Notes: a model not told the origin generated them from the letters alone. DNA of 33,384 bases from Fluviicola sp. (GCA_031260455.1 JAIRJW010000025.1:1-33384); one strand, 5' to 3'; numbered from the stretch's first letter, positions 8,561-17,296 are shown. Translations and numbers: made by a program.

Positions 8561-8575
8561 TGTTATTAAATAACA
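8561..8575 (+). promoter_or_regulatory. Perfect 7-bp inverted repeat before the PepSY-like gene
   Basis: TGTTATT, one base, AATAACA, ending 6 nt before the ATG at 8582. It is a candidate operator for a dimeric regulator, possibly the product of the gene at 6581, or a translation-level element. Only the symmetry is seen; any function is inference. Confidence 0.3.
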
Positions 8576-8581
8576 AATGTT

Positions 8582-9025
8582 ATGAAAAAGATCATTTTTG
8601 CAGGAGGACTAGTCATATCACTGGCAGCTTACAGTTCTGCACAAAAAAATGAAATGGAAAAGAAAGATTGTGAAATTCCGGCAATCGTTGAATCTGCTTT
8701 TAAAAAGCACCATTCGGATATAACGGATGTGGACTGGGAAAAAGAAGGTTCAAATTATGAAGCATCTTTCAAAGCCGGTAAAACAGAAACTTCTGTTGTA
8801 ATCGATCCGGGCGGCCAAATCCTGGAAACGGAGACTGAGATGAAAACAAGTACACTTCCGAAAAACATTCAGGATTATATTGCGGCTCATTACAACGGGC
8901 AAAAGATAAAAGAAGCGGCAAAAATCGTTCTGGGAGACGGAAGTGTGCAGTATGAGGCCGAGGTAAACAAAAAAGACCTCATCTTCGACAATAAAGGTAA
9001 ATTTATCAAAGAGACCGGTAACTAA
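8582..9025 (+). CDS. Periplasmic PepSY-like (beta-lactamase-inhibitor-like) protein
   Basis: 147 residues. Signal peptide ~1-20 (MKKIIFAGGLVISLAAYSSA, cleavage probably before QKNE). The mature part has two related halves: FKKHHSDITDVDWEKEGSNY...ETSVVIDPGGQILETETEM and IAAHYNGQKIKEAAKIVLGD...DLIFDNKGKFIKETGN. Each has a helix followed by a W/Y-E-A strand and a D-x-x-G-x-(I/F) turn, the pattern of the PepSY-like/BLIP family common in Bacteroidetes. No enzyme activity is expected; a ligand-binding or protease-inhibiting role in the periplasm is suggested by the family. Its stop is 2 nt before the beta-barrel gene and it follows the kinase by 52 nt, so it probably belongs to the same regulated unit. 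Confidence 0.8.
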   Translation: MKKIIFAGGLVISLAAYSSAQKNEMEKKDCEIPAIVESAFKKHHSDITDVDWEKEGSNYEASFKAGKTETSVVIDPGGQILETETEMKTSTLPKNIQDYIAAHYNGQKIKEAAKIVLGDGSVQYEAEVNKKDLIFDNKGKFIKETGN

Positions 9026-9027
9026 TT

Positions 9028-11445
9028 ATGAGAACATCCTTTTACAGAAACCTGATCATTTTCCTCCTGCTGTTCCCGGCTGGAGGGGCTTTTGCTCAAA
9101 GTGGAAACGTGACCATATCCGGGATGGTGAAAAACAAAGCGGATAAAACTGCTTTACCTTTCGTCCAGGTAATTCTAAAACAGGAAAGGGATTCTTCCTT
9201 CGTTTCAGGAACGATTACAGACGAAGAAGGCCGCTTTTCTCTTGCTCCGGTAAAAGAAGGGAATTACATCCTCGTTTTCAGTTCTTTCGGGTATAAACCA
9301 TTCAAAAAAGCATTGTACGTCGGTACATTAACGGATTTCCTGGATCTTTCCGTCATCGAACTGGAAGAAGAAGTCCAATCCCTGGAAGAAGTGGTTATCA
9401 AAGGGCAAACAGAAGAGGTCAGTGACAAACTAGATAAGAAAGTCTTCATCGTTGAAAACAACATCAGTCAAAGCGGGGGATCGATTTTGCAAGCTATGCA
9501 GAATCTTCCCGGTGTGACAGTACAGGATGGCAAAGTGCAATTGCGCGGAAACGACAAAGTGAGCATTCTGATCGACGGGAAACAAACGGCCATTACTGGT
9601 TTCGGTGATCAGTACGGGTTGGATAATATTCCTGCTTCCGCAATCGAACGCATCGAAATCATCAACAATCCTTCGTCCAAATACGACGCAAATGGAAACG
9701 CCGGGATCATCAATATCATTATGAAAAAAAACAAACAGGAAGGTTTTTCAGGAAAAGTAGGATTGAACGGCGGACTCGGAGCTTTGTGGATAAAAAAGGT
9801 CAACCTGCCGACAATTCGTCCGCAGTATCAATATACTCCAAAGATCAACCCGACGCTCTCCCTGAGTTACCGGAAAAATAAACTCAACCTGTTTTTCCAG
9901 GGAGATTATTTGTACACCCAAACGCTTAACAAAAACGAATTTGTAACACGTGTTTACGACGATGGTACCATCATCGACCAGCAAACAAAACGCAACCGGA
10001 ATACGCATTTTGCCAATGCAAAACTCGGATTCGATTACGCATTCAACCAGAAAAATTCTCTCACGGTTTCCGGATTGTACGGCATGGAAAAGATCATCGA
10101 TCACGGAGACGAGCCTTTTTTCAACCGCGATTCTTCCCAGCGTATCCGATTGTGGCAGTTCATCGAAGACGAGCTAAAAACAACTGTTATGGCAACAGCT
10201 TCCTATCAGCATAAGTTTCCACAGGCAGGGCACTTGCTCAGCATCGGGTTTAACTATACATTTCACCGGGAAAACGAAAAATATTTCTTCGACAATATTT
10301 ATCCGACCTATACTGGTCATGATGCCTTCAAGCTGCTTTCAGATGAACAGGTTGCCGATTTCAACCTGGATTATACCAAACCACTGAAATACGGACGCCT
10401 GGAAGCTGGGGCGAAATTCCGAAACCGAAGCATCCCGACAAATATGCAGTTTTATCCCGGGTTGAATTCTCCGCTCGATACCAGCGCCGGAGGCTGGGCA
10501 AATTATAAGGAATTGATTCCAGCCGTTTACGGAAACTACATCATCGACCTGAAAAAAGTGGAAGCTGAAATCGGGTTGCGCGCGGAATACGTACGAATCA
10601 ATTACCTAGTAAATCCGGATCACAACACGTACAAAAGTGATGGTTACAATTACCTGCAGCCATTCCCCACCGTGCGATTCGCTTACAAAATCAATTCGAA
10701 AAACAAACTGTCATTATTCTATAACCGCCGGGTAGACCGTCCGAATGAAGTGGATATCCGGATCTTCCCGAAATACGATGATGCGGAAATTATCAAGGTA
10801 GGAAACCCTGGCTTGCGTCCGCAGTTTACCAATTCGGTTGAACTGAGCTACAAATCAAGCTTGTCGAAAGGGTATTTCTATGCAGCCTTGTACGGAAAAG
10901 CAATCGACGGAACCATTACCCGCATTTCAAGCTCTGTTCCGGGAAGTACTCTGATCTACGCGATCTTTCAAAACGCGGGAAAAAGTTACAATACAGGTGT
11001 CGAGCTGACTTATTCGGCGGATGTTACCAAATGGTATACACTCAACGCAAATGGGAATGTGTATTATAATCAGATCAATGCCTTTTCTGTTGAAAACAAA
11101 TACCCTCAGGTCAATACATTTTCAGCTGCCAGACAGAGTATTTATTCCGGGAATTTCAAGCTGAACAATACTTTCCATTTTTCAAAAAGTATGGATTTCC
11201 AGCTGATTGCCATTTATCTGGCTCCGGACATCATTCCGCAAGGGAAAATCTACTCACGTTTTTCACTGGATGCTGGCTTGAAAAAACGCATCCAGAAAGG
11301 CAAAGGCGAAGTGTTCATCAATGCCACAGATTTGCTCAACACCATGGTTATCAGGAAACGTGTTCAGGGCGATGGCTTCTACTACACCAGCAGTGATTAT
11401 TACGAAACGCAGGTTATCCGGATCGGATACAGCTACAAATTTTAA
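9028..11445 (+). CDS. Outer-membrane beta-barrel protein of the TonB-dependent receptor superfamily
   Basis: 805 residues. Signal peptide ~1-24 (MRTSFYRNLIIFLLLFPAGGA, then FAQ). Residues ~28-110 are a carboxypeptidase-regulatory-like domain (VTISGMVKNKADKTALPFVQ, TDEEGRFSLAPVKEGNYIL). A plug-like domain spans ~125-225 (ILQAMQNLPGVTVQDGKVQL, RGNDKVSILIDGKQT, IERIEIINNPSSKYDANGNA). The rest is barrel strands with alternating aromatic residues, ending RIGYSYKF with the terminal Phe typical of outer-membrane proteins. This is the 'outer membrane beta-barrel family' often listed beside TonB-dependent receptors; I cannot see a clear TonB box. The ligand is unknown. It is translationally coupled (2-nt gap) to the PepSY-like gene, suggesting a periplasm/outer-membrane pair under the two-component system. 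Confidence 0.88.
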   Translation: MRTSFYRNLIIFLLLFPAGGAFAQSGNVTISGMVKNKADKTALPFVQVILKQERDSSFVSGTITDEEGRFSLAPVKEGNYILVFSSFGYKPFKKALYVGTLTDFLDLSVIELEEEVQSLEEVVIKGQTEEVSDKLDKKVFIVENNISQSGGSILQAMQNLPGVTVQDGKVQLRGNDKVSILIDGKQTAITGFGDQYGLDNIPASAIERIEIINNPSSKYDANGNAGIINIIMKKNKQEGFSGKVGLNGGLGALWIKKVNLPTIRPQYQYTPKINPTLSLSYRKNKLNLFFQGDYLYTQTLNKNEFVTRVYDDGTIIDQQTKRNRNTHFANAKLGFDYAFNQKNSLTVSGLYGMEKIIDHGDEPFFNRDSSQRIRLWQFIEDELKTTVMATASYQHKFPQAGHLLSIGFNYTFHRENEKYFFDNIYPTYTGHDAFKLLSDEQVADFNLDYTKPLKYGRLEAGAKFRNRSIPTNMQFYPGLNSPLDTSAGGWANYKELIPAVYGNYIIDLKKVEAEIGLRAEYVRINYLVNPDHNTYKSDGYNYLQPFPTVRFAYKINSKNKLSLFYNRRVDRPNEVDIRIFPKYDDAEIIKVGNPGLRPQFTNSVELSYKSSLSKGYFYAALYGKAIDGTITRISSSVPGSTLIYAIFQNAGKSYNTGVELTYSADVTKWYTLNANGNVYYNQINAFSVENKYPQVNTFSAARQSIYSGNFKLNNTFHFSKSMDFQLIAIYLAPDIIPQGKIYSRFSLDAGLKKRIQKGKGEVFINATDLLNTMVIRKRVQGDGFYYTSSDYYETQVIRIGYSYKF

Positions 11446-11463
11446 TACTTTCAAAGCGCAAAA

Positions 11464-11490
11464 ATGTCAGCAGGCAAGCTGGCATCTTTA
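11464..11490 (+). terminator. Probable terminator after the beta-barrel gene
   Basis: ATGTCAGC (11464-11471) and GCTGGCAT (11478-11485) form an 8-bp stem with one G-U pair and a 6-nt loop, 18 nt after the stop codon. The T tract downstream is short (CTTTATC); on the opposite strand the hairpin is followed by TTTTT, so it may act in either direction. Confidence 0.45.
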
Positions 11491-11739
11491 TCAATTCCAA
11501 AAATTATTATACTTGTCGTATAACATTGTTTATAATAGAGAATTGGACGACTGAATTAAGAAGCAAGCGTTATTATTCCAAATGCGCTTGAACTGTACAG
11601 AAACAGCGGATTACAGGAGAAAAAAGAAATTTTGTGTTCCATTTTCGTCGGAAAATTCCCTTTTTCAAATAATCAAGTTCGAACACCTGAATTAGATTCG
11701 ATGTTTCGAACAATTCTCAAGCATATCGGGCGTTTCGTG
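11486..11739. other. Non-coding spacer between the beta-barrel gene and tRNA-Lys
   Basis: Between the hairpin after the beta-barrel gene and the tRNA terminator I see no credible gene, RNA or repeat. The one open frame here (11632-11850, +) runs through the antisense of the tRNA and is an artefact. Confidence 0.6.
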
Positions 11740-11786
11740 GAAAATAAAACGGGACAAACTCGCTATGAAAGGAATTTGTCCCGTTT
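11740..11786 (-). terminator. Intrinsic terminator of tRNA-Lys
   Basis: On the minus strand AAACGGGACAAA (11786-11775) pairs perfectly over 12 bp with TTTGTCCCGTTT (11758-11747) across a 16-nt loop, followed by TATTTT. The stem begins at the last base of the encoded CCA end, so the hairpin directly abuts the mature tRNA. Confidence 0.85.
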
Positions 11787-11861
11787 GGTGATCCCGCTGG
11801 GATTCGAACCCAGGACCCATACATTAAAAGTGTATTGCTCTACCAGCTGAGCTACGGAATC
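11786..11861 (-). tRNA. tRNA-Lys (anticodon UUU), CCA encoded
   Basis: On the minus strand the sequence starts GATTCCGTAGCTCAGCTGG. The acceptor stem GATTCCG/CGGGATC pairs over 7 bp with one G-U. The D arm is GCTCAGCTGGTAGAGC, and the anticodon stem ATACA/TGTAT encloses CTTTTAA with anticodon TTT. A variable region GGGTC is followed by the T arm CTGGGTTCGAATCCCAG. Discriminator A is followed by CCA in the DNA. All cloverleaf parts are intact. It stands alone, with its own promoter and terminator, and decodes AAA/AAG. Confidence 0.97.
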
Positions 11862-11896
11862 TTATTTTTTGTCTCACTCATTTGTAAGCGCGGGTG

Positions 11897-11926
11897 CAAA
11901 GTTAGGTATCTTTTGTGTTTATGCAA
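11897..11926 (-). promoter_or_regulatory. Consensus Bacteroidetes promoter for tRNA-Lys
   Basis: On the minus strand TTG (11926-11924), a 19-nt spacer, then TAACTTTG (11904-11897) gives a full TTG-N19-TAnnTTTG promoter. The transcript would start near 11890, about 30 nt before the tRNA 5' end. It is the best promoter match in the window and supports the phylum assignment. Confidence 0.8.
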
Positions 11927-12266
11927 GTAGTTTGGCGAAAAAAATTGAAGTTTTTTTATATCTCTCACTAATCCCCTGAATTTAAGCTCTAAAATCCAAA
12001 ATCTTTTTTCACTTTCTTATTCCTACGAACTATAATTACCAAAACCATTACCAGATAAAAATCAAAATGACTTATGATCTCCCCTCCTTTCTGGACCAGT
12101 TTAAAATGAAAAAAGAAACATAAACGTTGTACAGATCATAGAAAAAAGTTTAAACAAACCGCCGAAAACAATAAATGAAATACAACAATGATAACAGGAG
12201 TAATTTATAAGAAACCAAAAAACAGCAAATACTTGGCCTTTCTACAGATTTGATTTTTAGAAAAAA
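11927..12266. other. AT-rich spacer, no gene seen
   Basis: AT-rich sequence between the tRNA promoter and the converging end of the 12267-14150 gene. The longest readable start (near 12067, +) gives only about 18 codons. I see no convincing terminator, repeat or RNA here. Confidence 0.55.
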
Positions 12267-14150
12267 TTATTCGATGATAACCCTATGTGTTGCGATATTT
12301 TTACCATCCAGAGAAACGGTGAGCAGATAAAAACCGCTACGAAAATCTTTTACATCAATGGATGCATAAGTTAATCCTTTTTGAACATCCTGATTGCCAT
12401 CAAAAACTTTTTGTCCATCCAGATTAGAGAGTGTGAGTCGGTAAGAGGCATCTGTCTTAGATACCAAAATAATCTTCAGGTCATCATTAACTGGATTCGG
12501 ATAGGTTTTCACAATTTCCAATTCCTTAATGAATTGTTGTTTAATAGCTACTGTATTGGATAAATTAATGCTGCCATCTTTATGGATCAGTTTCACTCGA
12601 TAATAAAGCAGATTACTAGTCAGTTGCATATCTTCGAATTGATAACCAATCGATTCTGTACTTAATCCTCCCTTAGCCTTAACGGAACCGATTTCTGTAT
12701 AATTAATACCGTCGTCACTTCGTTCGACTACATATTTGTCCGCGTTGAATTCACTGGAACTTATCCATTGAAACGCATTGTAACCGGATTCATTTTTTCC
12801 TGTCAGATTAATGGTCTCAAAGCCCAGTGGTAAGCAACTGACTACTGCAGTTCCCCCAAAAGACAAAGGAATGGTTGTAACTACCGAAGAATAATTGGAC
12901 AAACAAATCAGATATTGAGTATAAGCAGCTACCGTAAGTGGTGCTTCCCAGTTAGTCATAGAAGTAGCTCCAGCGGGAAGAGTGCTGGACAAGCCAGTAA
13001 ATTGCTCACATGATCCGTTGTAATTACAACGGACCGGAGCTTTCGTTCCTACCATGATATTATCACAGGTAGTTGGCGAATAACTCCACATTGACCAGTC
13101 GAGACAGTTAAAAGTCCCTGAATTCGGTGTTCCTAACTGGAAAGTAAGAATTCCTCCAGTTAACACATTCACAACCATCCAGGTGCTGTTCAGCTCCCCG
13201 GAAAGCAAACACCCAGGATTAGTACCTGAAACATTGGTACCAGGATTTGCAATACAGCTTCCGGCACTGCAGATCTCATTGACAGCACCGTAACCATTAG
13301 GTGCAATGGAAAAAGAAGCATTGGAACATACATTAATCGCAGTATTACAATCTCCAGCAGTCACTGGTCCGCCTGACGGACAGGTCAGCGAAAATATAAT
13401 TCCGGAAGCAGCCGTAGATGTAGCATCCATTACAAAGTAATAGGTCGTACCAGCAGTAAGAGGCATGGAACCGATGAATCCGGGAGCTATAGCTACCCCG
13501 ACACAATTCCATCCTGTAGCCAAACAACCTCCGGAGCTGGCTTTCCACCCGATTGCATAACCGCCACCAGTAACCGATTCTACTTTAAAAGAATAATTTC
13601 CGGTCGAAGTTGCCGTATAAGTATAAATTTGTTCCAAACCAGGGGTTATAATTGAGCACAGGCTGAAAATAAAAGAAGATGAACCAAGGGTCGTAAGGCT
13701 GAAAGCCTGCCCACAGCCCGGGATATTTGAAATACTGGAGCAAGGTCCTGTTGCTCCGCAGGAATTACAGGTAATTGTTGTTGTAATACACGCAGATGCA
13801 TTACCACAACTCGTACAGTTCGTATTGATAGTCATGTAATAAGTTCCGGCAGTTGAAGCTGTAAAGGAAACCGGAGACGTCCCGTAAGCGACTACTGGTC
13901 CGGTTGGCGACCCGCTGTGAATGGTAATACAAGCTGTGGGACTTGCCGTAAGAGTATAGGTACGTCCCGCAACAACACTGCTAATGGTATTGTAATCACC
14001 GGCAAAGTTACAAGTAGAAATTTGTGTTGCAGCAGTTCCTGTTGGAGCTGCTACTGAGGCAAAAGAAGCGCCTCCCGAGCACTGCCCCCGGCTGTTTTCT
14101 GACCAAAGTAAAATGATTGAAACAAGGAATAGTAAATAATTGGTTTTCAT
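12267..14150 (-). CDS. Secreted cell-surface protein with T9SS type A sorting domain
   Basis: 627 residues. Signal peptide ~1-22 (MKTNYLLFLVSIILLWSENS, then RG before QCSGG). Residues ~23-130 are a Thr/Ser/Cys-rich beta domain (ISTCNFAGDYNTISSVVAGR, GSPTGPVVAYGTSPVSF) also present in the protein at 15298-17259. Two further beta domains follow (PPC-like at ~140-265, then a Cys-containing domain ~270-440 with DCNTAINVCSNASFSIAP), and a fibronectin-III-like segment ~445-540 (FNADKYVVERSDDGINYTEI). Residues ~545-627 are a T9SS type A domain with TYPNPVNDDLKI and a hydrophobic end. It should be exported by the type IX system and attached to, or released from, the surface. No enzymatic motif is seen. 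It follows the 14169-14795 gene by 18 nt and is probably co-transcribed. Confidence 0.88.
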   Translation of the reverse strand: MKTNYLLFLVSIILLWSENSRGQCSGGASFASVAAPTGTAATQISTCNFAGDYNTISSVVAGRTYTLTASPTACITIHSGSPTGPVVAYGTSPVSFTASTAGTYYMTINTNCTSCGNASACITTTITCNSCGATGPCSSISNIPGCGQAFSLTTLGSSSFIFSLCSIITPGLEQIYTYTATSTGNYSFKVESVTGGGYAIGWKASSGGCLATGWNCVGVAIAPGFIGSMPLTAGTTYYFVMDATSTAASGIIFSLTCPSGGPVTAGDCNTAINVCSNASFSIAPNGYGAVNEICSAGSCIANPGTNVSGTNPGCLLSGELNSTWMVVNVLTGGILTFQLGTPNSGTFNCLDWSMWSYSPTTCDNIMVGTKAPVRCNYNGSCEQFTGLSSTLPAGATSMTNWEAPLTVAAYTQYLICLSNYSSVVTTIPLSFGGTAVVSCLPLGFETINLTGKNESGYNAFQWISSSEFNADKYVVERSDDGINYTEIGSVKAKGGLSTESIGYQFEDMQLTSNLLYYRVKLIHKDGSINLSNTVAIKQQFIKELEIVKTYPNPVNDDLKIILVSKTDASYRLTLSNLDGQKVFDGNQDVQKGLTYASIDVKDFRSGFYLLTVSLDGKNIATHRVIIE

Positions 14151-14168
14151 AATTAATAATCAAGTGGT

Positions 14169-14795
14169 TTATTCGATGATTAAATAATCCATTTCATTCA
14201 GAATTTGCGTTCGCCGGGAGTCTTCCAGGTTTTGCCATTCCTGGAAATGTATGTGAAGTCGATTTAAGTCTGACGTTAGTTGGATATATGCCTCAGGATA
14301 GTCTTTTGCCCACTCCCAAATCTGTTTTTTGTAATTCTCAAAATCTCCCTGTGTAAAGTTTGTACTTGTCCATCCGGGGAATAGTCTTACAGGTAATTCG
14401 TTCAATAAAGAATTTGGATTGTATCCCTGAAGCAGGTTGCTTAATTCTTGCCCTGATTTCAGGGTAATCTGGATGCTACCTCTGAATACAAACTGAACCG
14501 GGCTGTTGTCTTTTCTCAGGTGTTCGTATTCCGAAACATCAAACTGTTGGATATTGAGTAATTCTTCAACAGTAAAACCGGATTCATTAGTGGAAAAGGA
14601 GAAACTATTACTGAAGTAGTCCCATAAAACCTGGAGCCTTTCCGGGTCAATCTGTGCAATTTTTGTAATTCGTTCCGGAGAATGATGTTTCTGAATGATC
14701 CTATTGGAGGCAATGGTTGAGTAGGTTGTTTGAGAAAAAGTACTGATACTGAATAAATTTATTAAGGTAACCAACATCAAACACAACACATTCAT
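14169..14795 (-). CDS. Exported protein of unknown function
   Basis: 208 residues. The first ~21 residues (MNVLCLMLVTLINLFSISTF, then SQ) look like a signal peptide. The mature part is mostly charged and aromatic, predicted mixed helix/strand, with no Cys pair, lipobox or motif I recognise. It contains TVEELLNIQQFDVSEYEHLR, then QFVFRGSIQITLKSGQELSN, then a Trp-rich helical end (YKKQIWEWAKDYPEAYIQLT). It lacks a T9SS sorting domain, so it should stay in the periplasm. It lies 18 nt upstream of the T9SS-exported protein gene in the same direction, which suggests a shared transcript and possibly a helper or maturation role; that is inference only. Confidence 0.75.
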   Translation of the reverse strand: MNVLCLMLVTLINLFSISTFSQTTYSTIASNRIIQKHHSPERITKIAQIDPERLQVLWDYFSNSFSFSTNESGFTVEELLNIQQFDVSEYEHLRKDNSPVQFVFRGSIQITLKSGQELSNLLQGYNPNSLLNELPVRLFPGWTSTNFTQGDFENYKKQIWEWAKDYPEAYIQLTSDLNRLHIHFQEWQNLEDSRRTQILNEMDYLIIE

Positions 14796-15235
14796 GATTA
14801 TGAAATTAAATATATGTTAATATACCACAGCAGCTTGTTTCATACAAATATTTTCATATTTTATAATATATCACTTTGGAAGAGAATTTATCAAGAAATT
14901 CATAGAAAGAAAATAATAAAATGCTGAGTTAATCTTACCCGGATTTTATGAAGTTTTTGGAAATCGATTGATGAGACCTTATAATAAATCTAATACGAAA
15001 CTAATCAGATAATCAATGAATTAATACAAATGAAGCATCCCCTTCTGCTCCATTTCTTACTTAAATCCTGATACCATTATTTTTCACTAAATGTCCCTTT
15101 TAGTGCATTCATTTATACAAACTTAAATGCTTTGATTTTATGAGTACAATTTGCTGTTTTCACTTTAATAATCGGATGCTGTCAACACAAGGAAATATCT
15201 GTTAAAAAACAAGTTAATCAAAGCTGGATCAATAA
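14796..15235. other. AT-rich intergenic region, mostly leader of the 14795-12267 operon
   Basis: No coding sequence is seen. It holds a candidate promoter (15118-15149) and a small hairpin, CACTAAA (15085-15091) with TTTAGTG (15099-15105), which would lie about 10-20 nt after the predicted transcription start on the minus strand. Confidence 0.5.
15118..15149 (-). promoter_or_regulatory. Candidate promoter of the exported-protein operon
   Basis: On the minus strand TTG (15149-15147), a 21-nt spacer, then TAAGTTTG (15125-15118), a TTG-N21-TAnnTTTG arrangement. It would leave a long leader of about 315 nt before the ATG at 14795. A closer promoter may have been missed. Confidence 0.35.
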
Positions 15236-15271
15236 CAAAACAAAAGAATCCTCTGCTTTTGCAAAGGATTC
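15236..15271 (-). terminator. Intrinsic terminator after the FN3/T9SS protein gene
   Basis: On the minus strand GAATCCT (15271-15265) pairs with AGGATTC (15252-15246), with 3 more inner pairs after one mismatch and a 4-nt loop, followed by TTTTGTTTTG. It lies ~27 nt after the stop codon. Confidence 0.75.
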
Positions 15272-15297
15272 CTGTTACTTCACGTAAAAAAATGAAA

Positions 15298-17259
15298 TTA
15301 TTGAGCAATCACTACACGATATACTTTTTCAGCAATTTCACTTGATAATTTAAAAAAGTAAGTTCCTTTCTCTACTTTGCTCAGATCTACAGTATTTGTT
15401 CCTGCAACGATTGAATTATTTCCTGTTTCAACTATTCTTCCATTGATATCCATAACAACCAGATCGAACGAGCCACTGAAATCAGATTCAATAAATACGA
15501 TTCCCATAGAAGGGTTCGGATATATATTTATCTGATCCAGTGCAATTTCATCTACTGACAACCAGTCACAAGAAGTAACTGTCACAACGACACTGGAAGT
15601 GTCATCCGGGCAAATACCGTTTCCGGTAATGTATTCATAGTTATACTGCCCAGAAAAATTCGGAGCCATAATCTGAGAAGTAGACATTAACTGATTTTGA
15701 GAATTGTACCAGCTACCTCCCATATTAACGTTTCCTCCTAAACCTTCCAGCAAGTTTATCGGTTCATTTTTACATACAGTCACTATTCCGTCAGTTCCTG
15801 CACTGGAAGGCGCATAAATTGAAATCGCAGCAGTTGCTGTATCCTTCAGACATCCGGTTGTAATGTAGTTGACATAAATAATTCCTGCTGGTACAAATTG
15901 CGGGTTAAACATACTGTCATTAATAACAGCTGAAGAGTTTCCTGCAAATGACCAGGAACCAGACAGATCATTTTTAGTAATGATCGCATTCAGATCAACC
16001 AATCCTTCTGTCTGACATACATTTGATGCTCCATTAGTTCCGGCGGAAGTTCCACGCTCAAACAGGCTGAAATCATCAAATGTCAGATTATAAGGATTGT
16101 AATCAGAACTTACATGAATTGCAAAAGAATAAATCCCGCTTGAATCAGGTTCAAAACAGTAAACTGCTTTTCTGTAATCGGTATTGAACACATCAGCAGG
16201 CGTAATAAATTCTGTTCCGAGAGCCACCGCATTTAAAGAAGATTGAGAACTATTCACCAATACTTCTCCATACCATCCGCTATAACTGTCACTTGCCCAC
16301 ATAAAAGAAAACTCGTATAATTTCCCCGCTGTAAGCTGGAATTCAGGAGTCCAGATATAATCGTCACTTCCGTAAAAAATGCCCAGGAAGTTGCTTCCTG
16401 AGTAGGGGTGAGAAAAACTGAATGATACATTGTTGCTGGTATTATCTGTAAACCATTCACCATATTCGTCCATCCAGCAATTAGGAAACAGCTCATAATC
16501 CGTATTTGCCATTGCATCAAAATTCTCGTTCCAGGGAAGATTGGTAACCGGTGCGCAAAGAGTTACTCCTGAAACGAATGTCCAAAGAGAAGAATCTGAA
16601 CCGCAATTTGCCTGTACGTAAATATCATAATTAGTTGACGGATTTAAGTTTATAATAGAATAAGACTCCGTTGAAGCTGTTGCAGACCCCAGTTCAGTCC
16701 CTGTCCCGGGAGTGAAGCCTGGTACTCCCCACTCAATGTTCCAGGATGATTCCGTTCCTCCGGCATTCCACGAAAGATTAATCTCCGTACTGGTAGCACT
16801 TAAAGTCGGCGTGCTGGATTGAGGACATGATGGTAGCGGAGCGTTACCAACAAAAGAAACCGATGTAGTTTCACAATTTGATGCTGTTCCACATGAAGCA
16901 TTAGTATTCCAATGTGCATAATAAGTTCCTGCAATAGTAGAATTCCATGTTAAAGGTGAAGATCCATAAGCAATGACAGGTCCATTGGGAGCTCCTATAC
17001 GAACCGTAATATACCCGCCGCCAGAAATGGTACAGGAATAAGTCTTATATGCAGCTACGTCATCTATTGTTGAATACTCCTGTTGGTATGAACATGTTGA
17101 GATAGTGGTTGTTCCACTTGTAGGTGCAGAAATCTCTCCATAACCTGAACCATTGGCACATTGTGCCACAGTTTTTTGATGACCAAGTCCAAAAATTAGT
17201 GCCAGTAATACTCTTACACTATTCTTGTAAACAAAATTTAGATTTTTTTCAGTTTTCAT
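15298..17259 (-). CDS. Secreted multidomain protein with FN3-like domain and T9SS type A sorting domain
   Basis: 653 residues. Signal peptide ~1-32, ending near HQKTVAQ. Residues ~33-140 are the N-terminal beta domain shared with the 12267-14150 protein (ISTCSYQQEYSTIDDVAAYK, GAPNGPVIAYGSSPLTW). Residues ~143-235 are fibronectin-III-like (PTLSATSTEINLSWNAGGTE, LNPSTNYDIYVQANCG). Residues ~236-400 look like a jelly-roll/MAM-like domain (LPWNENFDAM ... YNLTFDDFSLFERG). Two Ig-like repeats follow, each opening with AGT(N/D)G and a Cys (SNVCQTEG; VTVCKNEP). Residues ~573-653 are the T9SS type A domain (INIYPNPSMGIVFIESDF). It is a surface or secreted protein, plausibly adhesive; no catalytic residues are seen. 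It is transcribed alone, with a terminator downstream and a candidate -7 box upstream. Confidence 0.9.
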   Translation of the reverse strand: MKTEKNLNFVYKNSVRVLLALIFGLGHQKTVAQCANGSGYGEISAPTSGTTTISTCSYQQEYSTIDDVAAYKTYSCTISGGGYITVRIGAPNGPVIAYGSSPLTWNSTIAGTYYAHWNTNASCGTASNCETTSVSFVGNAPLPSCPQSSTPTLSATSTEINLSWNAGGTESSWNIEWGVPGFTPGTGTELGSATASTESYSIINLNPSTNYDIYVQANCGSDSSLWTFVSGVTLCAPVTNLPWNENFDAMANTDYELFPNCWMDEYGEWFTDNTSNNVSFSFSHPYSGSNFLGIFYGSDDYIWTPEFQLTAGKLYEFSFMWASDSYSGWYGEVLVNSSQSSLNAVALGTEFITPADVFNTDYRKAVYCFEPDSSGIYSFAIHVSSDYNPYNLTFDDFSLFERGTSAGTNGASNVCQTEGLVDLNAIITKNDLSGSWSFAGNSSAVINDSMFNPQFVPAGIIYVNYITTGCLKDTATAAISIYAPSSAGTDGIVTVCKNEPINLLEGLGGNVNMGGSWYNSQNQLMSTSQIMAPNFSGQYNYEYITGNGICPDDTSSVVVTVTSCDWLSVDEIALDQINIYPNPSMGIVFIESDFSGSFDLVVMDINGRIVETGNNSIVAGTNTVDLSKVEKGTYFFKLSSEIAEKVYRVVIAQ

Positions 17260-17296
17260 AAGTGTTATTATTTATTTTTTTAGGTTAAAAAAATTC

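Noticed and set aside
11632..11850. Plus-strand ORF of 72 codons
   Set aside because: Its end (GFEPRTHTLKVYCSTS) is the familiar artefact of translating the antisense strand of a tRNA, here tRNA-Lys.
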